A stretch of 64,000 nt of DNA from Bradyrhizobium sp. NDS-1 (GTDB lineage: Bacteria; Pseudomonadota; Alphaproteobacteria; Rhizobiales; Xanthobacteraceae). The translations under genes and the position numbers were made by a program. The stretch covers positions 6,929,501 to 6,993,500 of the forward strand of contig NZ_CP136628.1 of assembly GCF_032918005.1 (NCBI RefSeq), read 5' to 3'. The notes beneath the pieces were generated by a model. The model saw nothing but the letters and a program-made list of their open reading frames with translations, made no database searches and was not told where the DNA came from. This document shows positions 9,655 through 21,870 of this stretch, in pieces (position 1 is the first letter of the stretch; each line of letters begins with the position of its first letter).

Positions 9655-11556
9655 TCACGACTTCTTTGCGATCCGTGCCGCCTTGTCTGCGTCGTACCAC
9701 CAGATGAACGGGAAGCCGGATAGCCCGTATTTGGGCAGTTCCGCCGGCCGGCCGAAACGGTCCCAGCGCGCGGTACGCACCTTGTTGTAGGTCCATTGCG
9801 GCACGACGTAGTGATTCCACAGCAGCACGCGGTCGAGCGCCTTGGTTGCGGCGACGAGCTCGTCTCGATCTTTCGCGAAAATCACACGATCGATCAACTT
9901 GTCGACCGCCGGATTCTTGATTCCCGCTATATTGTCAGACCCTGCTATGTCGGCGTTCTTGGCGCCCCAACGTTCCCGTTGCTCGTTGCCGGGAGACTGC
10001 GACTCCCCCCAGGACTTTGTGACAATATCGAAGTCCCATTCCCGCAATCTGTTCTCGTATTGGGTCGGATCGACCGTGCGCACGCTCACCGCGATGCCGA
10101 GCCGCTCCAGCGACGGCTTGTAGAACAGCGTGATCCGCTCGAAGCTGGGATCCGAGTTCAGCAATTCGAGGGTGAACTGGGCGCCGGTCTTGACGTCGAC
10201 CAGCTTGCGGTCGCGCACCTCGTAGCCGGCCTCCTTGAACAGGCGCAGCGCCTCGCGGAGATTATCGCGCACGGCTTCCGGATTGCCGCCGACCGGATTG
10301 GTGTAGGCCGTGGTGAAGACTTCGGGCGGGACCTGGGCGCGGACGGTCTCGAGGATCTCGAGCTCCTTGCCCTGCGGCACGCCGGTTGCCATCAGATCTT
10401 CGATGCCGTCGAAATAGCTGCTGACGCGCTTGTACTGGCCGAAGAAGATCTGCTTGTTCATCTCCTCGAAGTCGAACGCATAGTTGAGCGCACGCCGCAC
10501 GCGCGGATCGCTGAACTTGCCGCGGCGCAGGTTCGGCACGAAGGCCTGCATCACGCCCGAGCTGCGATTGGCGAATTCTTCGAGGATCACGCGCTTTTCG
10601 GTCACGGCCGGGAAGTCGTAGGCGGTCGCCCAGTTCTTCGCGCTGTTCTCCGCACGCCAATCGACCTGGTCGGCCTTGAAAGCCTCGATCGCCACGGTGG
10701 CGTCGCGGAAATATTCGTAGCGCAGCTCGTCGAAATTGTTGCGACCCACATTGGCAGGCAGATCGCGGCCCCAATAGTCCTTGACGCGCTCCAGCGCGAT
10801 CGATCGTCCCGCCACGAAGTCCTTGATCTTGTAGGGACCGGAGCCGAGCGGAACTTCGAGCGTGGTCGCGGAGACATCGCGCTTGCGGCCCTGCGCGTCC
10901 GTCCCCTCCCACCAATGCTTCGGCAGGACCGTGAGCTGCCCCACGATCTGCGGCAGCTCGCGGTTGCCCGGCGCGTCGAATACGAACTTCACCTCGCGCT
11001 CGCCAACCTTCTCGGCCTTCAGCACGTGGCTGTAATAGGCCGAGTACATCGGGTGATGCTTCTTGAAGGAATCCAGCGAGAAGATCACGTCCTCCGCGGT
11101 AACAGGCTTGCCGTCGTGCCATTTGGCCTGCGGCCGCAAACGGTAGGTGACGAAGGCGAAATCGTCCGGGTGGCTGACGGCCTCGGCCAGCGCGCCGTAT
11201 TCGGTCGAGACTTCGTCGAGCGAGGCCGTCGTGAGGGACTCGTAGATGAATGCGACAGCGCCGGCGACCTGGCCCTTCACGCCCGACACGACGATGTTGA
11301 AATTGTCGAAGGTGCCGACGGCGATCTGGCGGGCGATGCCGCCCTTGGGCGCTTCCGGATTGACATAATCGAAGCGCTTGAAATCAGCGGGGTACTTGAC
11401 CTTCCCGAACAGGGACAGCGCGTGGCGCCAAGGCAGCTCATTCGCCGATTGCGCCGCGGCACTGCCGACGACGGAAAGGCCCGCTACGGAACCGAGGGCG
11501 GGAAGCGCTGCGGCCGCAGTGCCGGTGAGCAGGAGATCGCGTCGGGTAATGGCCAA
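9655..11556 (-). CDS. yejA: Extracellular peptide-binding protein, YejA-like (first gene of operon)
   Basis: Second SBP family 5 protein, 633 residues, with a twin-arginine-type leader (TRRDLLLTGTAAAALPALG) ending near an AAAQS cleavage region. The mature part opens with LSLFGKVKYPADFKRFDYVNPEAPKGG, matching the downstream copy, and both end in a conserved C-terminal block (WYNKTHRLAYWDQFG versus WTYNKVRTARWDRFG). The two copies differ widely in the middle, so they probably accept different peptides. This is the promoter-proximal gene of the yej run. The 211 bases upstream hold an AT-rich stretch with no operator I recognise. Confidence 0.9.
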   Translation of the reverse strand: MAITRRDLLLTGTAAAALPALGSVAGLSVVGSAAAQSANELPWRHALSLFGKVKYPADFKRFDYVNPEAPKGGIARQIAVGTFDNFNIVVSGVKGQVAGAVAFIYESLTTASLDEVSTEYGALAEAVSHPDDFAFVTYRLRPQAKWHDGKPVTAEDVIFSLDSFKKHHPMYSAYYSHVLKAEKVGEREVKFVFDAPGNRELPQIVGQLTVLPKHWWEGTDAQGRKRDVSATTLEVPLGSGPYKIKDFVAGRSIALERVKDYWGRDLPANVGRNNFDELRYEYFRDATVAIEAFKADQVDWRAENSAKNWATAYDFPAVTEKRVILEEFANRSSGVMQAFVPNLRRGKFSDPRVRRALNYAFDFEEMNKQIFFGQYKRVSSYFDGIEDLMATGVPQGKELEILETVRAQVPPEVFTTAYTNPVGGNPEAVRDNLREALRLFKEAGYEVRDRKLVDVKTGAQFTLELLNSDPSFERITLFYKPSLERLGIAVSVRTVDPTQYENRLREWDFDIVTKSWGESQSPGNEQRERWGAKNADIAGSDNIAGIKNPAVDKLIDRVIFAKDRDELVAATKALDRVLLWNHYVVPQWTYNKVRTARWDRFGRPAELPKYGLSGFPFIWWYDADKAARIAKKS

Positions 11557-11767
11557 ATCAACATCCCTGTCTTGAAGGAGGCTACTCCTTTAAGTTCGCA
11601 ATATAGGCGAGGTTTCGACCGAATATGTTGCTTTTTCCTCATCTTGGAAGCCCCGGCCGCCGATCGGATGCGGCCAAACGCCCCGATAAATTCACTGGGA
11701 GGGCCGGATAAGGAAACGGCCAGGCTCTTCAGCCCGGCCGCATTTTCAGAGACAGGTTGTTGAAGCT

Positions 11768-12322
11768 TTACTTCGCCGCCGTTGGCAGCGGCTGGGGTTT
11801 CTCCGACAGCGAATTCAGGTAGGCAATGACGTCGGCCCGCTCGGAATCCTTCTGGATGCCGGCAAATCCCATCGCGGTACCCGGGACAAAGCCCTTCGGA
11901 TTGGCGATGAACTTGTTGAGGTCATCGAACGTCCAGTTGCCGCCCTTGCCCTTGAGGGCCGCCGAGAAGTTGAAGCCGCCGCGGCCCTGGCCCTTTGGCT
12001 CGCCGACGACGCCATAGAGGTTGGGACCGACGCGATTCGGGCCACCCTTTTCGAAGGTGTGGCAGGCGCCGCACTTCTTGGCGGCGGCAGAGCCCTTTTC
12101 GACGGAGGCGGTCTGGAGCAGCTTTTCGATCGGTTCGGACGCTGCCGCGGCGGCGGCGCCTTCCTTGCCGTGGCCGGCATCTTCCTTCACGGCGATCTCG
12201 AAGCCGGGCTTTTCCGGCATCTTGGGCGAGAAAAGAGCCTGGGCGGTAAAGCTGGTCACCAGGAGAAAGAGACAGGTACCGAGCACGGCACCCATGATCT
12301 TATTGAGTTCGAAAGAGTCCAT
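11768..12322 (-). CDS. cycM: Membrane-anchored cytochrome c (CycM)
   Basis: Class I cytochrome c held in the cytoplasmic membrane by an uncleaved N-terminal helix (IMGAVLGTCLFLLVTSFTAQALF, about residues 9-31). A flexible Ala/Gly/Glu-rich linker follows, then the haem domain. The haem site is CGACH near 84-88 and the axial methionine lies in GTAMGFAG near 149-156. In Bradyrhizobium japonicum CycM is a protein of this size and plan that carries electrons from the bc1 complex to the aa3-type oxidase in aerobic respiration; the match in length (184) is what I recall. It is divergent from kdsB. Confidence 0.93.
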   Translation of the reverse strand: MDSFELNKIMGAVLGTCLFLLVTSFTAQALFSPKMPEKPGFEIAVKEDAGHGKEGAAAAAASEPIEKLLQTASVEKGSAAAKKCGACHTFEKGGPNRVGPNLYGVVGEPKGQGRGGFNFSAALKGKGGNWTFDDLNKFIANPKGFVPGTAMGFAGIQKDSERADVIAYLNSLSEKPQPLPTAAK

Positions 12323-12540
12323 TTCCGGCCAGGCCCCACCGCAAGAAGGAAACAGCGGCGCAATCGGCCGCCAGGACGAGCCTCGGGAGAATCAAACGTA
12401 TCCTATAGTTTCCCCGAGTTTTGCCATTGAGATATCGGTTTGCCCGGGGTCTGGCAACCCGTATAAGCGACCCGGCTTTCAACCCGTCCCACCTCCATTT
12501 CTCGGCGCGGAAAACGCCCTGTTTGCAGGCTCTTGACCCG

Positions 12541-13281
12541 ATGATCGACCCTCGCATCCTGGTGCTGATCCCGGCCCGCATGGCCGCCACCCGCCTGCCC
12601 GGCAAGCCGCTCGCCGACATCGCGGGCCAGCCGATGATCGTGCATGTGCTGCGCCGCGCCGAGGCCGCCGGTATCGGCCGGGTCGCGGTCGCAACCGATA
12701 CGCCGGAGATCGCCTCGGTCGTGACGGCCCATGGCGGCGAAGCCGTGATGACGCGCGCCGACCACCCCTCCGGTTCGGACCGCATCCACGAGGCCATGCA
12801 GAAGCTCGACCCGGACGGCAAGGCCGAGATCGTGATCAACCTGCAGGGCGATTTCCCGACCATCACGCCGCAGACCATCCGCGAGGTGCTGCCGCCCTTT
12901 TCCGAACCCGCGGTCGACATCGTGACGCTGGCCTCGCAAATCCACACCGAGGAGGAGGACCTCGCCCCCAGCGTCGTGAAGGCCATCGGCTCGCCGATCG
13001 GGCCGCGGCGGCTGCGGGCACTCTATTTTACCCGCGCCACAGCCCCTTACGGCAATGGACCGCGTTACCACCACATCGGCCTCTATGCTTACCGCCGCGC
13101 GGCGCTGGAACGGTTCGTGGCACTGCCGCCTTCGCCGCTGGAGCGTCAGGAAAGCCTGGAGCAGCTCCGGGCGGTCGAAGCCGGCATGCGCATCGACATC
13201 ATGATCGTCGACAGCGTACCTCGCGGCGTCGACACGCCGCCTGATCTCGAAACCGCGCGCAGCATCCTTTCCAAATCCTGA
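12541..13281 (+). CDS. kdsB: 3-deoxy-manno-octulosonate cytidylyltransferase
   Basis: KdsB joins CMP to Kdo before Kdo is added to lipid A, an essential step in making the LPS inner core. The ATG at 12541 gives 246 residues, the usual length, starting [29 protein letters not shown]. The nucleotide-binding signature [15 protein letters not shown] is at 10-24. The magnesium and substrate motifs follow as [17 protein letters not shown] and NLQGDFP. A frame continuing upstream to a TTG at 12421 adds 40 unconserved residues and was rejected. pheA follows after 38 bases on the same strand. Confidence 0.95.
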   Translation: MIDPRILVLIPARMAATRLPGKPLADIAGQPMIVHVLRRAEAAGIGRVAVATDTPEIASVVTAHGGEAVMTRADHPSGSDRIHEAMQKLDPDGKAEIVINLQGDFPTITPQTIREVLPPFSEPAVDIVTLASQIHTEEEDLAPSVVKAIGSPIGPRRLRALYFTRATAPYGNGPRYHHIGLYAYRRAALERFVALPPSPLERQESLEQLRAVEAGMRIDIMIVDSVPRGVDTPPDLETARSILSKS

Positions 13282-13319
13282 GCGGCTGGTACAAGGCGCC
13301 GCAGGAGCACTTTTAAGAC

Positions 13320-14174
13320 ATGAGCAAGCTGAAAATCGCATTCCAGGGCGAGCCCGGAGCCAATTCCCACATCGCCATCGTCGAAGCCTATCCCGACGCC
13401 GAGCCGATGCCCTGTGCCACCTTCGAGGATGCGCTGTCTGCGATCTCGTCGGGCGAGGCCGATCTCGGCATGATCCCGATCGAGAACTCGGTCGCCGGCC
13501 GCGTCGCCGACATCCATCATCTCTTGCCGGCCTCCGGTCTCTTCATCATCGGCGAGTGGTTTCTCCCCGTTCGGCATCAGCTGATGGCGGTGAAGGGCAC
13601 CAGGCTCGACGACATCAAGAGCGTCGAGAGCCATGTGCATGCGCTCGGCCAGTGCCGCCGCATCATCCGCAAGCTCGGCATCAAGCCGATCGTGCACGCC
13701 GACACTGCCGGCAGCGCCCGCGACATCTCGGAACGCAAGGACAAGACGGTCGCCGCGATCGCCTCGCGCCTCGCCGCCAAGATCTATGGCCTCGACATCC
13801 TCGCCGAGGACATCGAGGACGAGGCCCACAACACGACGCGCTTCGTGGTGCTGGCGCGCGAGCCGAAATGGGCCGCGCAAGGCACGGGTCCGCTGGTCAC
13901 GACCTTCGTCTTCCGGGTGCGCAATTTGCCGGCCGCGCTGTACAAGGCACTCGGCGGCTTTGCCACCAACGGCGTCAACATGACCAAGCTGGAAAGCTAC
14001 ATGGTCGACGGCAATTTCTTCGCCACGCAGTTCTATGCCGACGTCGATGGCCACCCCGAGGACAAGGGGCTCGCCTTCGCCATCGAGGAGCTGAAATTCT
14101 TCTCGCGCGAATTCCGCATCGTCGGCGTCTATCCGGGCCATCCGTTCCGCGCGACGTTCAGCGAAGCACAGTAG
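13320..14174 (+). CDS. pheA: Prephenate dehydratase
   Basis: Converts prephenate to phenylpyruvate in phenylalanine biosynthesis. The protein has 284 residues. The catalytic PDT domain occupies about 1-185, with FQGEPGANSHIA, the substrate-binding IPIENSVAGRV, and the conserved TTRF motif in HNTTRFVVLAR. The C-terminal ACT domain, about 195-275, senses phenylalanine and contains the ESYMVDGNFF region matching the family ESRP-type site. This is the stand-alone form without a chorismate mutase domain, as is usual in alphaproteobacteria. It follows kdsB and may share its transcript. Confidence 0.95.
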   Translation: MSKLKIAFQGEPGANSHIAIVEAYPDAEPMPCATFEDALSAISSGEADLGMIPIENSVAGRVADIHHLLPASGLFIIGEWFLPVRHQLMAVKGTRLDDIKSVESHVHALGQCRRIIRKLGIKPIVHADTAGSARDISERKDKTVAAIASRLAAKIYGLDILAEDIEDEAHNTTRFVVLAREPKWAAQGTGPLVTTFVFRVRNLPAALYKALGGFATNGVNMTKLESYMVDGNFFATQFYADVDGHPEDKGLAFAIEELKFFSREFRIVGVYPGHPFRATFSEAQ

Positions 14175-14185
14175 GATTGAACTCG

Positions 14186-14214
14186 TGTCCCGGACGCGCG
14201 AAGCGCGAGCCGGA
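14186..14214. repeat. Short remnant of a dispersed palindrome
   Basis: A stretch reading TGTCCCGGACGCGCGAAGCG and onward between pheA and the convergent LLM gene matches the outer arm of the longer palindrome at 56323-56452. It could form a small hairpin that serves both converging genes as a transcription end, but no T-run follows. Confidence 0.4.
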
Positions 14215-14227
14215 GCACGAGGGCGGG

Positions 14228-15247
14228 TTATGCGACTTCGCTTTTCGCCAGCCCAAACGCCTCCGCCAGCAGCGAATACGACTTCTTTCGCGCCTCGTGG
14301 TCATACACGGCGGTGATCACCATCAATTCGTCCGGCTTGCTCGCGTCGATCAGCGGCTGCAGCTTCCTCCGCACCGTCGCGGGGCTGCCGACGAACAGGC
14401 GGGAGCGGTTGCGGAGGATCGAGGTGCGCTCGGCGTCGGAGTAAGGATAGGCCAGCGCCTCCTCGACGCTCGGCAGCGGCAGATACTGACCGCGGTCGCG
14501 GCGCAGCCGGTTGAGGTCGAACGAAGAGGCGAGACGTTCGGCTTCCTCATCGGTATCGGCCGCGATGGCCGCGACTGCGAGGATCGCGTGCGGACTCGCA
14601 CGCCAGGCCGACGGCTGGAAGCGGTTGCGGTAATGCACCATCGCATCGATCGCATCGTGGGACGCGAAATGATGGGCGAAGGCGAAGCCCATGCCGACTT
14701 GCGCGGCCAGCTCCGAGGAATAATCGCTGGAGCCGAGCAGCCAGATCGGCGGCAAAGCGGTGTCGTCAGGCATGGCGACGACATTGTTGTAGGGGTGGCC
14801 TGCAGGGAATTCGCGCGTCTGCCACAGAATCAGTTCGTGGAGCCGCTCCAGGAAATCGTCGCCTTCGCCGCGGTCGAGCCGGCTGCGCAGCGCGTAAGCC
14901 GTTGCTCCGTCGGTGCCGGGCGCACGGCCGAGGCCGAGGTCGATGCGGCCGGGAAACAGCGCCTCCAGCATCTTGAAGCGCTCGGCCACCACCAGCGGCG
15001 CGTGATTGGGCAGCATCACCCCGCCGGAGCCGACGCGGATATGCTTCGTCACGGCGGCGATCTGTCCGATCATGACGTCGGGCGCGGGGCTCGCGACCGA
15101 GGCGAGATTGTGGTGCTCGGCGAGCCAGTAGCGGACATAGCCAAGCCCGTCGACGTGGCGGGCCAGATCAATGCTGTTGCGCAGCGCCGCGGCAGGCCTG
15201 GTGCCCGTGGTGACGACGGAGAGGTCGAGGACGGAAAGCGGAATCAT
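14228..15247 (-). CDS. LLM class flavin-dependent oxidoreductase
   Basis: Luciferase-like monooxygenase fold (TIM barrel using reduced flavin), 339 residues. The opening [16 protein letters not shown] and the segment [25 protein letters not shown] are typical of the MsnO8/YhbW subgroup. The flavin-site region [42 protein letters not shown] is intact. Members of this subgroup have few assigned substrates, so none is offered here. It converges on pheA and has its back to metF; the 388 bases upstream are mostly non-coding. Confidence 0.85.
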   Translation of the reverse strand: MIPLSVLDLSVVTTGTRPAAALRNSIDLARHVDGLGYVRYWLAEHHNLASVASPAPDVMIGQIAAVTKHIRVGSGGVMLPNHAPLVVAERFKMLEALFPGRIDLGLGRAPGTDGATAYALRSRLDRGEGDDFLERLHELILWQTREFPAGHPYNNVVAMPDDTALPPIWLLGSSDYSSELAAQVGMGFAFAHHFASHDAIDAMVHYRNRFQPSAWRASPHAILAVAAIAADTDEEAERLASSFDLNRLRRDRGQYLPLPSVEEALAYPYSDAERTSILRNRSRLFVGSPATVRRKLQPLIDASKPDELMVITAVYDHEARKKSYSLLAEAFGLAKSEVA

Positions 15248-15635
15248 GGCGCGCTAAGTTAGTTGCGGGCGGCGACGCGGCAATGGGTCGGCTGCGCAGG
15301 TCTGACGTGTGCGGGCGGCGGACGGCCATCTGGTGGACGTTGGGACAGTTGACAGAGGCATGACCGTAAAATCATTCTGCCCACCTTCATTCTCGGCGTG
15401 CATCATGATGACGGCAGTCATATTTTATTGAATTTTCACGATATTTTAGACCAATCTCACCTCCCACAGCTCAGTCCCAGGATAACGATACTCAGAGGAA
15501 TTCGCGTTAAGTGGGCCACTTCCCATCCGCGATGGGCTGTAGATCAAACTGCCTTTGCCGTATCTTAGGTCATCCAAGCGAGAACCTGACCGTCGGCCGC
15601 CGAAACCCGGCGACAAATCTGGAGTGAGTGGGGCC
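15248..15635. other. Intergenic region upstream of metF
   Basis: A 388-base region between the divergent LLM gene and metF. I see no convincing gene. The stretch from about 15360 to 15450 is AT-rich for this genome and includes TGAATTTTCA at 15429-15438, an inverted TGAA/TTCA pair with a 2-base spacer. That is looser than the E. coli MetR site, so it is only a weak promoter or operator candidate. I do not recognise a SAM or SAH riboswitch. GGAGTGAG precedes the metF start. Confidence 0.4.
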
Positions 15636-16556
15636 ATGACCGATCTGACGATTCCTGCCCGCGCCGACGGGCAAGACGGGCACCTGAAGCGGCCTGCGAT
15701 CTCCTTCGAGTTCTTTCCGCCGAAGACGGAAGAGATGGAGCGCAATCTCTGGGAGACCATCAACCGGCTCGCCCCGCTCGACCCGAAATTCGTGTCGGTG
15801 ACTTACGGCGCCGGCGGCTCGACCCGCGAGCGGACGCACTCCACCATCTCGCGTATTCTGAAGGAGACCGCGCTGCTGCCGGCGGCGCATCTGACCTGCG
15901 TCGGCGCCTCGCGCGGCGAGATCGACGAGATCGTCGACCGCTATCACGAGGTCGGCGTCCGCCACATCGTGGGCCTGCGCGGCGATCCCGCCGGCGGCAT
16001 CGGCACGCCCTATGCCAGCCATCCCGACGGCTACCAGAGCTCGGCGGAGCTCGTCGCGGGGATCAAGAAGCGGCATGCCGATATCGAGGTGTCGGTCTCG
16101 GCCTATCCCGAGAAGCACCCGGAGGCGCGCGACTTCGACGCCGACATCGACACACTGAAGGCCAAGGTCGACGCCGGCGCGAGCCGCGCGATCACCCAGG
16201 TGTTCTTCGACAATGATCTCTACTTCCGCTATCTCGACCGCGTCCGCGCCCGCGGCATCAGCATTCCGATCGTGCCGGGCATCATGCCCATGCACAATTT
16301 CAAGCAGGCGCGCAATTTCGTCACCCGCGCCGGCACCACCGTGCCCGACTGGTTCGCCGCGAAGTTCGAGGGCCTCGATGACGACGCCGAGACCCGCAAG
16401 CTGGTGGCTGCGACGGTCGCCGCCGGCCAGGTGCAGAAGCTCGCCAAGCACGGCGTCGACACCTTCCATTTCTACACCATGAACCGCGCCGATCTCGTGT
16501 TCGCGATCAGCCATTTGCTCGGCATCCGCGCCAAGAGCGCGCAGAAGGCGGCTTAA
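15636..16556 (+). CDS. metF: Methylenetetrahydrofolate reductase
   Basis: Flavoenzyme that reduces 5,10-methylene-THF to 5-methyl-THF, the methyl donor for MetH. The ATG at 15636 has GGAGTGAG upstream and gives 306 residues; a longer frame from 15555 adds an unconserved leader. Conserved MetF blocks include ISFEFFPPKTEEME with the catalytic glutamate, FVSVTYGAGGSTRERT, and HIVGLRGDPAGG in the FAD/folate barrel, plus AITQVFFDNDLYFRYLDR. metH starts 6 bases after its stop, so the two consecutive methionine-pathway enzymes form one operon. Confidence 0.95.
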   Translation: MTDLTIPARADGQDGHLKRPAISFEFFPPKTEEMERNLWETINRLAPLDPKFVSVTYGAGGSTRERTHSTISRILKETALLPAAHLTCVGASRGEIDEIVDRYHEVGVRHIVGLRGDPAGGIGTPYASHPDGYQSSAELVAGIKKRHADIEVSVSAYPEKHPEARDFDADIDTLKAKVDAGASRAITQVFFDNDLYFRYLDRVRARGISIPIVPGIMPMHNFKQARNFVTRAGTTVPDWFAAKFEGLDDDAETRKLVAATVAAGQVQKLAKHGVDTFHFYTMNRADLVFAISHLLGIRAKSAQKAA

Positions 16557-16562
16557 GACACC

Positions 16563-20411
<3,849 letters not shown>

Positions 20412-20737
20412 AGACGCCGCCAAAACAAAAATTGAGAAAACAACCCCATGCACAGTAGTGATGGGGTTGAAAAGGCTGGGTTATTTCTGTTTTGCCGAAA
20501 GCGCGTTGCAGCGTCGGGCAAGCGAAGCGAGATGCGGGAACCGGTCTATCGCATTCGAGTGCTTCTCCCTGCGGCCATCCTTCGAGACGCCGCGAAGAGC
20601 GCGGCTCCTCAGGATGAGGACGGAGTGTGCGGCAGCAGGAGACCGCGAAGCGGTCGTCTCGAAGGACGAGGCGCTTGCTCAGGCCCTGCCAAGAACTCAT
20701 ATGCGATAACCCTGCCCTCCAGGGAGGGAAGGAAGCC
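20412..20737. other. Intergenic region downstream of metH with hairpins
   Basis: A 326-base region between metH and the convergent GST gene. I see no supported gene. It contains a stem-loop with arms AACCCCAT at 20442-20449 and ATGGGGTT at 20461-20468, placed 30 bases after the metH stop, which could help end transcription although no T-run follows. It also contains the larger palindrome listed separately at 20579-20665. Confidence 0.5.
20579..20665. repeat. Dispersed intergenic palindrome, about 87 bp
   Basis: Outer arms CCTTCGAGACG (20579-20589) and CGTCTCGAAGG (20655-20665) are exact inverted copies. The interior holds GGCTCCTCAGGATGAGG, a phrase I remember from many alphaproteobacterial intergenic repeats. 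No coding content is seen. Confidence 0.6.
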
Positions 20738-21367
20738 CTACCCCTTCGGCGGCGCCAGCGGCTGCACGATTTCCTTGAACGGCGTCAACGCCTCGCAGCG
20801 CTCGGCATGCGCGCTCAGAGCTGGATAGGGCGAAGCATCGAACAGTTGCGGATGCGCTTCGCGGGTGAAGCGGACGACGCAGGCCACTGCGACGTCGGCG
20901 TGACCGATGCGGTCTCCCAGCCAGTACGGCGTCGTCACTTTGACGCGCTCGGCCTCCAGCACTTTCAGGACGTCGCCGATCTGCGCCTGGCAGCGCTCGA
21001 CCCACAGCGCGAGCTGCTCCTTCCGCAGCACGCGCTCGTAGAGCAGGCTGACCGCCTTGTCGCCGAGGCCGGATGCGAGCGCGCAGATGCGCAAATGCCT
21101 GCGGCGTTCGGTGCCAGCGCGCGGCAGCATCGCCTTCTCGGGACCAACGAGGTCGTCGAGATAATCAAGAATGATGGTGCTCTCGATCAGCGCCTCGCCG
21201 TCGTCGAGCACCAGGGTCGGCACCCGGCGCAGCGGATTGTACGGCGCGATCTTGTCGGCATCGCCGAAGGTCGACCACGGCCGGTGCTCGAAGGCGAGGC
21301 CATAAAGCCGCAGCGCAATCGCGACGCGGCGGACGAAGGGGGAATCATATTGGCCGATCAGGAACAT
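20738..21367 (-). CDS. Glutathione S-transferase family protein
   Basis: GST-like protein of 209 residues from the ATG at 21367, which has GGGAAGAA upstream; the open frame continues 24 residues further without a leader or ribosome site. The thioredoxin-like N-terminal domain (about 1-80) contains the active-site region QYDSPFVRRV and the glutathione-binding cis-proline block RRVPTLVLDDGEALIESTIILDYLD. The all-helical C-terminal domain follows. The conserved serine near residue 8 is a likely catalytic residue. The substrate is unknown. The neighbouring ArsR gene lies upstream on the same strand. Confidence 0.85.
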   Translation of the reverse strand: MFLIGQYDSPFVRRVAIALRLYGLAFEHRPWSTFGDADKIAPYNPLRRVPTLVLDDGEALIESTIILDYLDDLVGPEKAMLPRAGTERRRHLRICALASGLGDKAVSLLYERVLRKEQLALWVERCQAQIGDVLKVLEAERVKVTTPYWLGDRIGHADVAVACVVRFTREAHPQLFDASPYPALSAHAERCEALTPFKEIVQPLAPPKG

Positions 21368-21505
21368 GGTTCGCGTTCTTCCCGGTTGGACGAGGCAGGG
21401 CCGATCAGTCTCCACGACCAGCTCGGTGCGGCGCAACAAATATCTTGGAAATGGTGTGTTGCGCCGGCTGCAACGACGCCGGCGACAGCGTCACGTACCA
21501 CACGG

Positions 21506-21808
21506 TCAAAGCCCGTCCTGGATCGATCGCTTGATCGCGGCGATGGCCGTCTCGTTGCGCTTGTACATCGTCCATTGCTTGATCCGCTTGGCGCGCACCA
21601 GCTTGGCTGATGTCAGCACCCGCATGTGCTCGCTCACTGTCGGGGCGCTGACGCCGAGCTTTTCGGCGATCAGCAATCCGCAGACGCCGTCCTCGACCAG
21701 GTCGCCATCGGCCTGCTCGCGAAAATGCTTCCTGGGATCCCGCAGCCATTCCAGGATCTGCAGGCGGCGTTCGTTGGCGAGCGCCCGTAACGCGACGGCA
21801 AATTTCAT
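21506..21808 (-). CDS. ArsR family winged-helix repressor
   Basis: DNA-binding protein of 100 residues. The winged helix covers about residues 10-85: ALANERRLQILEWL is the first helix block, and VCGLLIAEKLGVSAPTVSEHMRVLTSAKLV contains the recognition helix. The usual cysteine metal motif of ArsR/SmtB (ELCVCDL) is not present; the only cysteine is in DGVCGLL. The signal sensed may therefore not be a metal. It is divergent from the dehydratase gene. An inverted repeat directly next to its own start is the likely operator. Confidence 0.88.
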   Translation of the reverse strand: MKFAVALRALANERRLQILEWLRDPRKHFREQADGDLVEDGVCGLLIAEKLGVSAPTVSEHMRVLTSAKLVRAKRIKQWTMYKRNETAIAAIKRSIQDGL

Positions 21809-21824
21809 TTAGCCATTTTGCTAA
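21809..21824. promoter_or_regulatory. Candidate ArsR operator
   Basis: The inverted repeat TTAGCCATTTTGCTAA (arms TTAGC and GCTAA, 6-base spacer) abuts the ArsR start codon. It is followed by a further CTAATT direct repeat up to about 21834. The site sits in the 62-base gap between divergent ArsR and dehydratase genes, where a self-regulating repressor would bind. The role is inferred. Confidence 0.5.
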
Positions 21825-21870
21825 TTACCTAATTGATGTCAACCGGCCGATAGGGTATTCTGAACGCCTC

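Noticed and set aside
9641..9820. Longer YejA start at 9820
   Set aside because: It overlaps the coding end of the upstream paralogue, has no leader features, and the internal start at 9640 gives a proper twin-arginine-type leader and a ribosome site.
12421..12540. N-terminal extension of KdsB from a TTG at 12421
   Set aside because: The added 40 residues are not part of the family. The ATG at 12541 starts exactly at the conserved nucleotide-binding block and gives the normal length.
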